Positions 5,796 through 12,894 of a stretch of 18,716 nt of DNA are shown here, in pieces; the first letter of the stretch is position 1, and the number at the start of each line of letters is the position of its first letter. The stretch is from positions 1 through 18,716 of the forward strand of contig CAZANW010000040.1 in the NCBI GenBank assembly GCA_964486625.1, read 5' to 3'. The stretch comes from JAWCQZ01 sp964486625. GTDB taxonomy: Archaea; Halobacteriota; Syntropharchaeia; JACQPP01. A model generated the notes under the pieces. The model had not been told where the DNA came from. It saw only the letters and a list, made by a program, of their open reading frames with translations, and made no database searches. The translations under genes were made by a program, and so were the position numbers.

Positions 5796-6689
5796 ATGCG
5801 CACCATCGTTCTCACCGGGAGCGGGGGGGTCGGCAAATCGACCCTCTCCGCCGCCACCGCCGCCGGTTGCGCGGCCCGGGGCCACCGGACGGCCCACTTC
5901 ACCACTGACGCCATCCCGGTCCTTCACCATATCTACCGGCAGGAGGTGGGCCACCGGCCGCGGAAGATGGCCGAAAACCTCGACGTGTGGCAGGTCTCGA
6001 ACGACGAGGTCCTGGAGAGGCAGTGGCCCTACGCGTGGGCCTACATCCAGAGGCTCCAGAAGCGCGGAATCATCCTCAACGACCTCATCGACCCCATCGG
6101 GGCCGACAGCCTGGCGGGAGCGGTGGAACTGGGAAACCTCGAGGGGTACGACGTGGCGGTTCTCGACCTGGGCGCGAGCCCGCGGGACGCCGTGAAGGCC
6201 CTGCTCTACCCGCGGAACCTCGCGACCAACATGGAGGGCTTCCACGGGCTCTTCCACGGGGTCGTGCGCTTTCTCCGCCACCAGCCGTTCAAGTTCTTCA
6301 TCGAGAGGCGGTGGAAGGTGCCCCTGCCCGAGGAGGCCCTTTTCGACGACCTCATGGCGGCCGCGGACCGCTCCAGGAGGTCCGACCACATCCTGCGCTC
6401 GGGCGACGCCACCCTCCGGCTGGTGGCGGGCCACGACCCGGGCTCCCTTGAGGCTGCCGCCGCCGGAGCCAAGGGACTCAAAGCGGCCGGTTTCAGGTCG
6501 GACGCCCTGCTGCTCAACATGTCGCCCGGCGAAGACGCGGACGTTCCGGCGGAACTGGTGAAGTTGCCCCGGTTCTATGCCGGCGAGTGGAAGAGACCGC
6601 CCGCGGGGCTCTCCGACCTGCGGAAATTGGCGGAGGAACTATACGGCGGCAGGGACCCCGCCGAGAAGTTTGCGAAAGCGCCGAAGTGA
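5796..6689 (+). CDS. ArsA/Get3-like P-loop ATPase with atypical signature lysine
   Basis: 297-residue SIMIBI-class P-loop ATPase resembling ArsA/Get3. The P-loop is GSGGVGKST (residues 8-16). ArsA, Get3 and MinD normally have GKGGVGKT, where the first Lys reaches across the dimer; here that Lys is Ser9. Other ArsA-like elements are FTTDAIPVL (35-43, A-loop position), a switch II-like AVLDLGASPRDAVKALLYP (121-139), and LLLNMSP (238-244) in the region that contacts the base. Length matches single-domain archaeal homologues. No CxxC or arsenic-binding cysteines are seen, so arsenite transport is unlikely. Tail-anchored protein targeting or an unknown assembly role is possible. ATG 5796 was chosen over the in-frame TTG at 5787 from alignment to the P-loop. 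Twin hairpins follow the stop. Confidence 0.75.
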   Translation: MRTIVLTGSGGVGKSTLSAATAAGCAARGHRTAHFTTDAIPVLHHIYRQEVGHRPRKMAENLDVWQVSNDEVLERQWPYAWAYIQRLQKRGIILNDLIDPIGADSLAGAVELGNLEGYDVAVLDLGASPRDAVKALLYPRNLATNMEGFHGLFHGVVRFLRHQPFKFFIERRWKVPLPEEALFDDLMAAADRSRRSDHILRSGDATLRLVAGHDPGSLEAAAAGAKGLKAAGFRSDALLLNMSPGEDADVPAELVKLPRFYAGEWKRPPAGLSDLRKLAEELYGGRDPAEKFAKAPK

Positions 6690-6691
6690 CC

Positions 6692-6708
6692 TTGCGACTT
6701 CGTCGCAA
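6692..6708. terminator. Perfect hairpin after the ArsA-like gene (first of two)
   Basis: TTGCGAC-TTC-GTCGCAA is a 7-base perfect stem with a 3-base loop, starting three bases after the TGA of the ArsA-like gene. It probably belongs to the 3' end of that message. Confidence 0.5.
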
Positions 6709-6713
6709 ATCCT

Positions 6714-6730
6714 CCCCGGCTTCGCCGGGG
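6714..6730. terminator. Perfect hairpin after the ArsA-like gene (second of two)
   Basis: CCCCGGC-TTC-GCCGGGG repeats the architecture of the hairpin five bases upstream, with the same TTC loop and 7-base stem but a different stem sequence. It separates the ArsA-like gene from the tRNA-Cys promoter. There is no adjacent T-run. Confidence 0.5.
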
Positions 6731-6740
6731 TTGACCCAAA

Positions 6741-6750
6741 AAATGTTTAT
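6741..6750 (+). promoter_or_regulatory. Promoter of tRNA-Cys
   Basis: An A-run (about 6738-6743, BRE-like) is followed by TGTTTAT, centred near 6747. Transcription would start near 6774, a few bases before the mature tRNA 5' end at 6779. Confidence 0.6.
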
Positions 6751-6778
6751 CCGGTCCGCCTGAAGATGAAGAAGCCGT

Positions 6779-6850
6779 GCCACGGTGGCAGAGTGGTCAT
6801 GCGGCTGACTGCAGATCAGCTCCATCCCGGTTCAATTCCGGGCCGTGGCT
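6779..6850 (+). tRNA. tRNA-Cys (anticodon GCA)
   Basis: A cloverleaf can be drawn by hand. The acceptor stem is GCCACGG (6779-6785) with CCGTGGC (6843-6849). The anticodon stem is GCTGA with TCAGC around loop CTGCAGA, giving anticodon GCA. The variable loop has five bases, and the T stem is CCCGG with CCGGG around TTCAATT. The discriminator base is T (U73), the identity base expected for tRNA-Cys. The 3' CCA is not encoded. A short T-run (6850-6853) follows and may end transcription. No intron is seen. Confidence 0.95.
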
Positions 6851-6926
6851 TTTGTTGCCGGTCCCCTCGGGAACGGAGCCACTCGGGCTCCGGTCCCGCC
6901 GCTTCGTCCGCGCTCTGTCGGCAACC

Positions 6927-6934
6927 GTTTTGAA
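6927..6934 (+). promoter_or_regulatory. TATA-like box for the first DtxR-family regulator
   Basis: GTTTTGAA is centred at about 6930, 26 bases before the ATG at 6956, which predicts a leaderless message. Confidence 0.45.
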
Positions 6935-6955
6935 CCCGGAGGCCCACGGGCCCCC

Positions 6956-7435
6956 ATGGTCACCGCCTCCCGGCCACCCGCAGCAAGCCCTGCGCAGGAG
7001 CCCGACCCGGGACATACAACCCCCCGCAGCGATTACATCGAGGCCATCCGCTCCCTGGTGGCCGAGAACCGGGGGGCCCCTGCGAAGACCAGCGACATCG
7101 CGGCCCGCCTCGGGGTCTCCCCCCCCACGGTCACCGAGGCGGTCCAGAAACTCGCCCGGGAGGGGCTCGTGGAATACCGGCCCTACCGGGGGGTCACATT
7201 CACCGACGCCGGGGCGCACCTCGCCGCGTCGGTCCGGCGCCGCTGCGCGCTCTTGGAGCGGTTCCTCGCCGAGAAACTGGGGCTGAAGGCCGACGACGCC
7301 CGGGCCGAGGCCCGGCGCATGGAGCACGCGGTCTCCGAAGCGGTCATCGGGGGGCTCTGCGGTCTCCTGGGCCACCCAGCCACGGCGCTGGACGGCGGGG
7401 AGATTGAGCGGGGGCGGTGCTGCGCGGCGCGTTAG
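6956..7435 (+). CDS. DtxR-family metal-dependent transcriptional regulator (first copy)
   Basis: 159-residue regulator. The N-terminal winged helix begins at DYIEAIRSL (residues 26-34), the recognition helix region is TSDIAARLGVSPPTVTEAVQ (45-64), and the wing is EYRPYRGVTFTDAG (73-86). The dimerisation/metal domain follows: CALLERFLAEKLGL (97-110) and RRMEHAVSEAV (120-130). Glu123-His124 match the conserved EH ligand pair of DtxR/MntR. The Cys/Glu expected three residues before Glu123 is Arg120, and the His expected before LLERFL is Cys97, so the metal site differs from DtxR and MntR. The 25-residue N-terminal tail is Pro/Ala-rich; ATG 6956 is supported by the TATA spacing. There is no SH3-like C-terminal domain, only a short Cys-containing tail (GRCCAAR). 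It likely controls metal genes, perhaps the minus-strand iron operon that converges on it. Confidence 0.85.
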   Translation: MVTASRPPAASPAQEPDPGHTTPRSDYIEAIRSLVAENRGAPAKTSDIAARLGVSPPTVTEAVQKLAREGLVEYRPYRGVTFTDAGAHLAASVRRRCALLERFLAEKLGLKADDARAEARRMEHAVSEAVIGGLCGLLGHPATALDGGEIERGRCCAAR

Positions 7436-7450
7436 GCGCGGGGATGGCGG

Positions 7451-9559
7451 CTATCCGTCGCGCCGCTTCTCGCGGGACAGGATGAGCGCCGCCGTCTCCT
7501 CCCCGGCCCGCATCAGTTCCTGCCGGATGGCCTGGCGCAGGCGGCTTCCCTCCGCGAATAGGGAAAGGTCTGACACTCCGCCGCGATGGACGACGTATGC
7601 GGAGGGGGGGGACGGCGGGCCTCCGAACCGGGCTCCCCCGGGGCGCAGGAGGCCCTCCGCGCGGTCGAGGAGTTCGGCCCCGCGGCCGTGGAGCGCGGCG
7701 GCGCGCCGGAGGGCGAGTCTCGCGATTCCCAGGGAGTCGATCACGCCGACGGGGCCGCCGCGGGGGCTCTCCGTTCCCGCGAAAATCCAGTAGGGCCCCG
7801 TTCTCGCCAGGAGCCTCGCCTCCCGCGGGGGAATCCCGAGGACCCGGGCGACCCGGTCCCGGGCCTCCTCTTCACCCATGGACGCTCCCGGGTCGGGGGC
7901 GGTCATGTCCAGGGCGGTGACGCTCACCGCCGAGTGGGCCGGGTGGTGCTCCACCACCACGCCCACGGCCTCGCGGGGAGTCCCGGAGCGGACGACCCGC
8001 TCCACGGCCTCTCTCCTCAGCCTCTCGATTTCCTCGACGTCGGAGTCCTCTCCGAGGGTGTGCTCGACCCGCTCGCATACCGGCGCCATGGCTACCCCGA
8101 CGGCCGAAATGACGTCGGCGTCGCGCACGATCCGGGACTCGGCGCCCAGCTGCTCCCCCACTGCCGAGGCCAGGGCCGCCGCAGCGCCCCCTCCCGCGGC
8201 CACGGCGACCTTCCGGGGCGCCAGGCCGTTCTCCCGGAGGAGGGGGCGGACGGCCTGGACCACTTTCCACGCCGCGTTCTGGAGGATTTCCCGCGCGACC
8301 TTCTCCGGCCTGCGGCCCAGCTCCCGCCCCAGGGACTCCAGGGCCAGCCGGGCCGAGACCGGGTCCCCCAGGGCGTGGTCCCCCGGCCCGGGGATGCCCA
8401 GGGCGTTGGCCGCGCAGGTCACCGTGACCGCCCACCGCCCGCCCGCCGGGTCTTGGAGGACCGCGTAGTCGGGAGCGTCCCCCTCCACGGGCGCCACGCG
8501 CCCCAGCGCCGCCCCCCGGAGGAGTTCCGGCGGGGCGTGGCACGAGTATCCCAGCCCGGCGATGTGGGCGCTGCGGGGGCCGACCCCCTCGATGCGCCTC
8601 CCCCGGAGCCGGACCATGCTGCCCCCCCCGACGTCAATGACCCGGACGTCAAGGGAGGGGACATAGGTGGGATAGCGGCCGATTTTCACATACCTGAAGA
8701 CCGGGCTCCCCCCGCGGAGCACAGTGGCGTGGGTGCTGGTCCCCCCGACGTCGATGAAAATGCCGTCGGTGACACGGGCCCAGTGGAGGCCGCCGGCCAG
8801 GCTCGCGGCGGGGCCGGAGAGGGCGGTGAGGATGGGGCGCTCCTTCATGCCCGCGATGGAGACCATGCCCCCGTCGCCGCGCAGCACCAGCAGGGGGACG
8901 GGGACCCCCTCGTCCCGCACCGACCGCTCGACGAACGCGGCGGTCTCCTCCATCCGGGGGAGAAGGGCGGCGTTGAGGGCCGCGGTGAGGGTCCGCACCT
9001 CCAGGCCGTAGAGGCGGGACATCTCGTGGCCCGCGGTGGAGGGGAGGCCGGCGGCGGCCGCAGCCCGGGCCACCCGCTCCTCGTTGGCTTCGTGCTCGAC
9101 GCCGAAGAGCTCGGTGGCCGCGATGACCCGGGCCCCGCGGGAGGCGAGGTCCCGCACGGCCTCCTCCGCCCTGGCGGCGTCCACGCCGCCCTCGCTATCC
9201 AAGAAAGTGTGGTGGACCGTGAGGTTCCGGCCCGGGGAGAGGGCGAACCCCTGCAGCCGGGTCCGGGCCTCGATGAGGCGCCGCGCCCGGGCGGGGCCCA
9301 TGGCGACGATCCCCACGGGGGCCACATCCCCCTCCAGCAGGGCGTTCGTGGCCTGGGTCGTGCTGAAGCAAATCGCCGAGATTTCCCGGTCCCCGGCCTC
9401 CCGGCGCGCCCGGCGCAGGACCTCCACGATTCCCCGGGCGACGCCCTCGGGGGCCCGGTGGGTGGTGGTCACGCTCCACTTTCCCCGCAACCGTCCGCCC
9501 TCCAGGAGCACCGCCTTGGTGAACGTGCCCCCGACGTCGATGCCGATCCGGAGGGCCAT
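7451..9559 (-). CDS. Hydantoinase A/oxoprolinase-family protein (HyuA-like ATPase)
   Basis: 702-residue member of the hydantoinase A/5-oxoprolinase/acetone carboxylase beta family, which use ATP to open or carboxylate small cyclic or ketone substrates. The ASKHA-type nucleotide-binding fold shows IGIDVGGTFTKAV (residues 5-17) and a second phosphate loop FIDVGGTSTHATV (268-280). The hinge region RVIDVGGGS (306-314) and GGGAAAAL near residue 455 also fit. A HyuB partner, usual for hydantoinases, is not adjacent. Instead the gene starts 5 bases after the FTR1 permease stop, as the last member of the iron operon. The C-terminal part after about residue 500 (including GPYWIFAGT) is less familiar and may be lineage-specific. 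The reaction is unknown; ATP use is inferred from the motifs. Confidence 0.85.
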   Translation of the reverse strand: MALRIGIDVGGTFTKAVLLEGGRLRGKWSVTTTHRAPEGVARGIVEVLRRARREAGDREISAICFSTTQATNALLEGDVAPVGIVAMGPARARRLIEARTRLQGFALSPGRNLTVHHTFLDSEGGVDAARAEEAVRDLASRGARVIAATELFGVEHEANEERVARAAAAAGLPSTAGHEMSRLYGLEVRTLTAALNAALLPRMEETAAFVERSVRDEGVPVPLLVLRGDGGMVSIAGMKERPILTALSGPAASLAGGLHWARVTDGIFIDVGGTSTHATVLRGGSPVFRYVKIGRYPTYVPSLDVRVIDVGGGSMVRLRGRRIEGVGPRSAHIAGLGYSCHAPPELLRGAALGRVAPVEGDAPDYAVLQDPAGGRWAVTVTCAANALGIPGPGDHALGDPVSARLALESLGRELGRRPEKVAREILQNAAWKVVQAVRPLLRENGLAPRKVAVAAGGGAAAALASAVGEQLGAESRIVRDADVISAVGVAMAPVCERVEHTLGEDSDVEEIERLRREAVERVVRSGTPREAVGVVVEHHPAHSAVSVTALDMTAPDPGASMGEEEARDRVARVLGIPPREARLLARTGPYWIFAGTESPRGGPVGVIDSLGIARLALRRAAALHGRGAELLDRAEGLLRPGGARFGGPPSPPSAYVVHRGGVSDLSLFAEGSRLRQAIRQELMRAGEETAALILSREKRRDG

Positions 9560-9564
9560 CGCAG

Positions 9565-10818
9565 TCAGGGTTTGTCGGCTTCTTCAGGCTTTCCCGCTTC
9601 CCGCTCCGCGATTTTGGCTTCGGCAAACCTCCTTTCCCACCTCGGCTTCAGGACCAGGGCGTAGAGGGCTCCCGCGGCGTAAACGGAGGCGAGGACGATT
9701 TGGGCGGAGAGCGTCTCCAGGGTGGGCCGGTAGCCGAGGAGCCCCTCGGCGGAGGCCCCGAGGCGGGGCAGGGGCAGCCGCGTGGTCGGGAGGAGGGCCG
9801 TCTCCTGGAGGTCCGCCAAGCCGTTTCCGATGAACGCGACCGAGAGGAAGACCACGATGGCGATGACGATTCCGAAGAAGAGGCGGGTGGGGATTTTGAC
9901 CCCGAGCCGGAAGACGGCGAAGGCCACCGCGGCGAGGGCCGCGACTCCCGCCAGGAAGCCCAGGGCCACGGCACCCTCCAGCCCCCGGGCCAGTTGGAAG
10001 AGCGCTTGGTAGAAGAGCGCGGTCTCCACGCCCTCCCGGTAAACGGCGAAAAATGCGACGCCCGCCATCACCAGGACGCTCCCGGTGGTCACGGAGGCCC
10101 ACACCTTGGCGCGGATGAACTCCACCCACTTTCGATACTCGATGCGCCGGAGAATCCAGAAGGTGACGTAGAACATCACGGCCACCGCCAGGAGCGAAGT
10201 CACCCCTTCCACCAGTTCCCGGCTTCGGGCCGAGGCGACCCGGACGACCGTCTGGAGCAGGAGCCAGGTGCCCGCGGTGGCGAACAGGGCGGCCAGGGCC
10301 CCCAGCCAGACGTGCTTCTTGAGGGCGGTGTTCTTGGAGGTCTCGAGGTAGCCGACGATGATGCCCAGGAGGAGCACCGCCTCCAGCCCCTCCCGGAAGA
10401 TGATGGAGAAACTGAGGACGCCGGCCACCCCCGCGATGGAGGCGCCGGCCCCCCGCAGGAGCTCCAGGCTCCGGTCCAGGTCCCGGTTCAACTCCCGGAT
10501 TCTCTCCTCCACCTCGCCGAGGGGGGCCCGGTTCCGGATGGCGGCGCGGAGGTCGGCGAAGTGCGCCTCCACGCCGATGACGTGGTTCGCGTCCACGAGG
10601 CGCAGGGGGGGCTCGAGCAGTTCATAGTGGTCGAGGTAGGCGTCCCGGGCCTGGGCGAAACTGGCCTCCGCATCGCCCGCGCGGTAGAGGTCGAGGCTCT
10701 GCGCCAGCATCTCCCGGATGGTGGCGACCTCCTTCCCGGCATCGACCCCTGCCACGGTCTGCCCGAGGGCGGGGGCCATGAGAAGGAGCAGGACCAGGAG
10801 CGGGAGAATGGCTCTCAT
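9565..10818 (-). CDS. FTR1-family iron permease with N-terminal extracytoplasmic helical domain
   Basis: 417 residues. A signal peptide (residues 1-19, ending ALG) is followed by a helical domain (about 30-122) and then a seven-helix-type FTR1 permease (about 125-395). The two REXXE iron-binding motifs are present: FREGLEAVL (141-149) and YREGVETALF (260-269). This marks it as a high-affinity iron transporter of the Ftr1/EfeU type in the cytoplasmic membrane. A charged C-terminal tail follows. The start ATG overlaps the upstream gene's TGA (ATGA, 10815-10818), giving translational coupling. The helical domain resembles the C-terminal part of the upstream lipoprotein (AYLxxFExLE-like core, then LGEVEERI-like end), so these exported proteins may present iron to the permease. 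The downstream gene is the HyuA-like ATPase. Confidence 0.93.
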   Translation of the reverse strand: MRAILPLLVLLLLMAPALGQTVAGVDAGKEVATIREMLAQSLDLYRAGDAEASFAQARDAYLDHYELLEPPLRLVDANHVIGVEAHFADLRAAIRNRAPLGEVEERIRELNRDLDRSLELLRGAGASIAGVAGVLSFSIIFREGLEAVLLLGIIVGYLETSKNTALKKHVWLGALAALFATAGTWLLLQTVVRVASARSRELVEGVTSLLAVAVMFYVTFWILRRIEYRKWVEFIRAKVWASVTTGSVLVMAGVAFFAVYREGVETALFYQALFQLARGLEGAVALGFLAGVAALAAVAFAVFRLGVKIPTRLFFGIVIAIVVFLSVAFIGNGLADLQETALLPTTRLPLPRLGASAEGLLGYRPTLETLSAQIVLASVYAAGALYALVLKPRWERRFAEAKIAEREAGKPEEADKP

Positions 10819-11246
10819 GGGGCCCCCAGGAGCGTGGCCGCGGCGCGGATGTCGGCCCGGAGGTCGTCCACGAGGTCGGTGATTTTCCGCAGCGGCTCCT
10901 CCCGCTGCTTCAGCAGGGCCTCCAAGTTCGCGAGCCCCTCCTCGATGCGGCGATTTCTGGCGGGGTCGGCCTGGGCCACGGCGGGCCCGGCCTTCGCGTA
11001 GGCATCCCGGGCCTGGCCCAGGATGCCCGACACGGCGGTGACGTTCAAAGAGCCCTCCCCCACCCGGCTGTAGTCCACCTCGACCCGGCCCAGGAGGCCG
11101 TCGGTCTCCCGGAGGGCCTGCGCAGCGGCCGAGGCCGCTGTCGCCGGCCGGCTCACGCTCCCCGCGTAGAACCCCGCGGCGAAAAGGAGGACCCCCGCAA
11201 CCGCCACGGCCGGGAGGAGCCACTTCAGGGGGACGAGGCGGACCAT
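10815..11246 (-). CDS. Membrane-anchored helical protein of the iron-uptake operon
   Basis: 143 residues. An N-terminal hydrophobic segment (residues 8-30, LLPAVAVAGVLLFAAGFYAG) acts as signal anchor or uncleaved signal; the rest is a predicted extracytoplasmic helical bundle with a QARDAYAKAGPAVAQA-type helix and a Leu-rich ending. The pattern RDAY followed by two amphipathic helices resembles one copy of the domain in FTR1 (residues 30-122) and in the upstream lipoprotein. It starts 10 bases after the lipoprotein stop and overlaps the FTR1 start by four bases, so it is co-translated with the permease. No metal motif or lipobox is seen. A periplasm-side accessory role in iron delivery is inferred from the operon only. 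Confidence 0.7.
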   Translation of the reverse strand: MVRLVPLKWLLPAVAVAGVLLFAAGFYAGSVSRPATAASAAAQALRETDGLLGRVEVDYSRVGEGSLNVTAVSGILGQARDAYAKAGPAVAQADPARNRRIEEGLANLEALLKQREEPLRKITDLVDDLRADIRAAATLLGAP

Positions 11247-11256
11247 GGCGGCTCCA

Positions 11257-12351
11257 TCAGCCCAGAATCTCGAGCGTCCTCTTCAATCCATCCTCGATTT
11301 TGACGACCAGCGCCTGCATCTCCGCAAGGGGCCTGCCGCCCCGGACGCCGTCCCGGAGTTCCTTGAACTGGGCCTCCATGCCATCCACGAGCTCCCGCTG
11401 CCCCTTCTGAATCATGCCCCCCTCCAGTTTCTCGAAGCCTTCGAGGTAAGCGTTGCTCGCGGACTCGTAGGCCTTGTCCTTCTTCCCCCCGCCATACTCC
11501 TCCAGGGCCTCCTTCATCATCGCCCGGATTTTGGCCACGGTCTCCTTGGGCCCCTCCGCCTTCCCCGTGGCTAGTTTCAGGGCATCGGCCAGTTCCGCCC
11601 GGATTTCGTCCACCGCGTTCTTCACGTCGGAAAGGGGTGCGGGCGCTTTGGAGGGCGCGACCTCGGCGAAGACCTTGCCCAGGGCGCCGAACTCCTCCTC
11701 GACTTCGTCGGCGGCCTTCGCCTCGCCCGCCCGGACCGCCGGTGCGATGGGCGTGTAGAGTTGGCGGGCGACCTGGAAGAATCCGAAGGAGTCCTGATAC
11801 TCCTCCAATTTGGTGAGGTTTCCGCCCTCCACGGCCTCGACATACTCCTCCTCCACCGTCTCCAGCAACTCGCGGACGACCTGGCCTTGGAAGGCGGGCC
11901 GGCCCCAGTCGGGCCCCGCCTGCGCCTGCATGGCCTCCCGGATTGCGGAGACCGCCGCGTCGAGGCCCTGGGCGCGGTCGGGGCTCCGGTTGGCCGCCGC
12001 CAGGGAGTGGCGGTCGAGGGCGGTGCGCACCTTCTGTTCCAGGCCCAGTTTGGCGAGGGGTCCCTTCATCAAATCCCAATACTCGTCCACCGGATGCTTC
12101 GCGTGGGACGCCGCCGTGTCCGCGGCCCCGGCATTGGCTCCGGCCCGGCTCATCTCCAGGTGGCCCCACATTTGGGCCAGCCGGTTCACGTTGAGGACGG
12201 TCTCCGCGTCGAAGGAGATGGACGAGGGCGCCGGGGACGGCGGAGGCGTGGCCGCGGGGGCCGGCGTGGCGGGGCCCTGGGTGCAGCCGGCGACCAGGAC
12301 CGCGGCGGCCACCAGGGCCGCCAGCAGGATGTAGCGTGGGTTGAGCCGCAT
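11257..12351 (-). CDS. Exported lipoprotein with repeated helical domains, iron-uptake operon
   Basis: 364-residue lipoprotein. The signal peptide ends in the lipobox LVAGC (Cys23) and is followed by a Pro/Ala-rich linker (24-45). The rest is helical, with what look like two or three diverged copies of one bundle domain (about 50-145, 155-260, 270-364). The last copy (IRAMMKEALEEY, then NAYLEGFEKLE, then MEAQFKELRDGV) aligns by eye with FTR1 residues 34-122. The first copy contains several histidines (HAKHP, DRH). ATG 12351 was chosen over ATG 12360 because the TATATC box at about 12379 predicts a transcript start at 12351 and the signal peptide then has normal length. It heads the operon. 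A role in binding or handing over iron is inferred from the neighbours. Confidence 0.8.
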   Translation of the reverse strand: MRLNPRYILLAALVAAAVLVAGCTQGPATPAPAATPPPSPAPSSISFDAETVLNVNRLAQMWGHLEMSRAGANAGAADTAASHAKHPVDEYWDLMKGPLAKLGLEQKVRTALDRHSLAAANRSPDRAQGLDAAVSAIREAMQAQAGPDWGRPAFQGQVVRELLETVEEEYVEAVEGGNLTKLEEYQDSFGFFQVARQLYTPIAPAVRAGEAKAADEVEEEFGALGKVFAEVAPSKAPAPLSDVKNAVDEIRAELADALKLATGKAEGPKETVAKIRAMMKEALEEYGGGKKDKAYESASNAYLEGFEKLEGGMIQKGQRELVDGMEAQFKELRDGVRGGRPLAEMQALVVKIEDGLKRTLEILG

Positions 12352-12374
12352 GGCGCCCATCCTGCGGTTTGGAG

Positions 12375-12383
12375 GATATAATT
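12375..12383 (-). promoter_or_regulatory. TATA box of the iron-uptake operon
   Basis: The minus strand reads AATTATATC, centred 27-28 bases upstream of ATG 12351, giving a leaderless operon transcript. Just upstream of it (12392-12420) lie GTTCGG and CGAA words that resemble half of the palindrome at 12878-12894, a possible metal-regulator site. Confidence 0.65.
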
Positions 12384-12425
12384 CCTACCCGAAGGAAGTT
12401 CGGCGCTCGAAGGTTTTCCTAACTC

Positions 12426-12836
12426 TCAAACCAAGCGCTCCAACTCCTCGACGCTCTCGGCCTCCTCCTCCAGAATCTCCTCGATGGTCTCGTAGAGGAG
12501 GAAGTGGGAGTGCTTGGGGATGGAGTGGAGGAGCCGCCCGTAGAGTTCCAGGGCCTCCCGCTCCATCTTCAGGGCCTGGCGGAGGGCCTCCTTGGCCGAC
12601 TTGACGCGTTTCATGGGCTTGACAATGGCGGACGGCGTCCCCCCGAGGGCGACGATGCGCGCGCGGAGTTTGGCCGCGTGGCCCGCCGACTCCCCGGCGT
12701 CCTCCTTGAGCATCTCCGCCACTTGGAGGCCGTCCAGCCCGGTCAGCACTTCCGCCTGGGCCGGGTAGTAGATGGAGAGGGTGTTTTCGTGGGTGAGGGC
12801 GCGGTCGAGGTCGGCGAGGACGGCCTTGACGTCCAT
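12426..12836 (-). CDS. Ferritin-like domain protein with incomplete di-iron ligand set
   Basis: 136-residue four-helix protein resembling bacterioferritin-type ferritin-like domains. Aligned by eye to bacterioferritin: Glu17 (helix A, THENTLSIYY), His53 (helix B, ESAGHAAKL), Glu92 (helix C, KMEREALELY) and Glu125 (helix D, EEILEEEAESVEELE) sit at ligand positions. The helix B glutamate position is Ser50 (a Glu lies one residue earlier, Glu49), and the last ExxH histidine is Ser128. Four of six ligands thus remain, so oxidase activity may be altered. No heme-binding Met is obvious. The ATG at 12836 is about 28 bases after a TTTTTTGA box. The gene lies 74 bases upstream of the iron lipoprotein gene on the same strand, supporting an iron-related role. 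Confidence 0.75.
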   Translation of the reverse strand: MDVKAVLADLDRALTHENTLSIYYPAQAEVLTGLDGLQVAEMLKEDAGESAGHAAKLRARIVALGGTPSAIVKPMKRVKSAKEALRQALKMEREALELYGRLLHSIPKHSHFLLYETIEEILEEEAESVEELERLV

Positions 12837-12860
12837 GGCCCTCTATGCTGGAGGCCCTGT

Positions 12861-12869
12861 TCAAAAAAC
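12861..12869 (-). promoter_or_regulatory. TATA-like box for the ferritin-like gene
   Basis: The minus strand reads GTTTTTTGA, centred 28-29 bases before the ATG at 12836, so the transcript would be leaderless or nearly so. Confidence 0.45.
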
Positions 12870-12877
12870 CTTCCGAA

Positions 12878-12894
12878 ACCGAACCGGGTTCGGT
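12878..12894. promoter_or_regulatory. 17-base palindrome, candidate metal-regulator operator
   Basis: ACCGAACC-G-GGTTCGGT is a perfect inverted repeat of 8-base arms around a single base. It lies about 10 bases upstream of the TATA-like box of the ferritin-like gene. Arms of similar size around one central G/C are characteristic of DtxR/IdeR operators, and two DtxR-family regulators are encoded in the window. The binding protein is inferred. No tRNA can be folded here, although the sequence has T-loop-like words. Confidence 0.45.

Noticed and set aside
7586..9664. 692-codon plus-strand frame opposite the HyuA-like gene
   Set aside because: It is the antisense shadow of a gene with clear ATPase motifs, with low-complexity Gly/Pro/Arg composition.
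9700..11001. 433-codon plus-strand frame opposite FTR1
   Set aside because: Antisense shadow of the permease; no recognisable domain or start signals.
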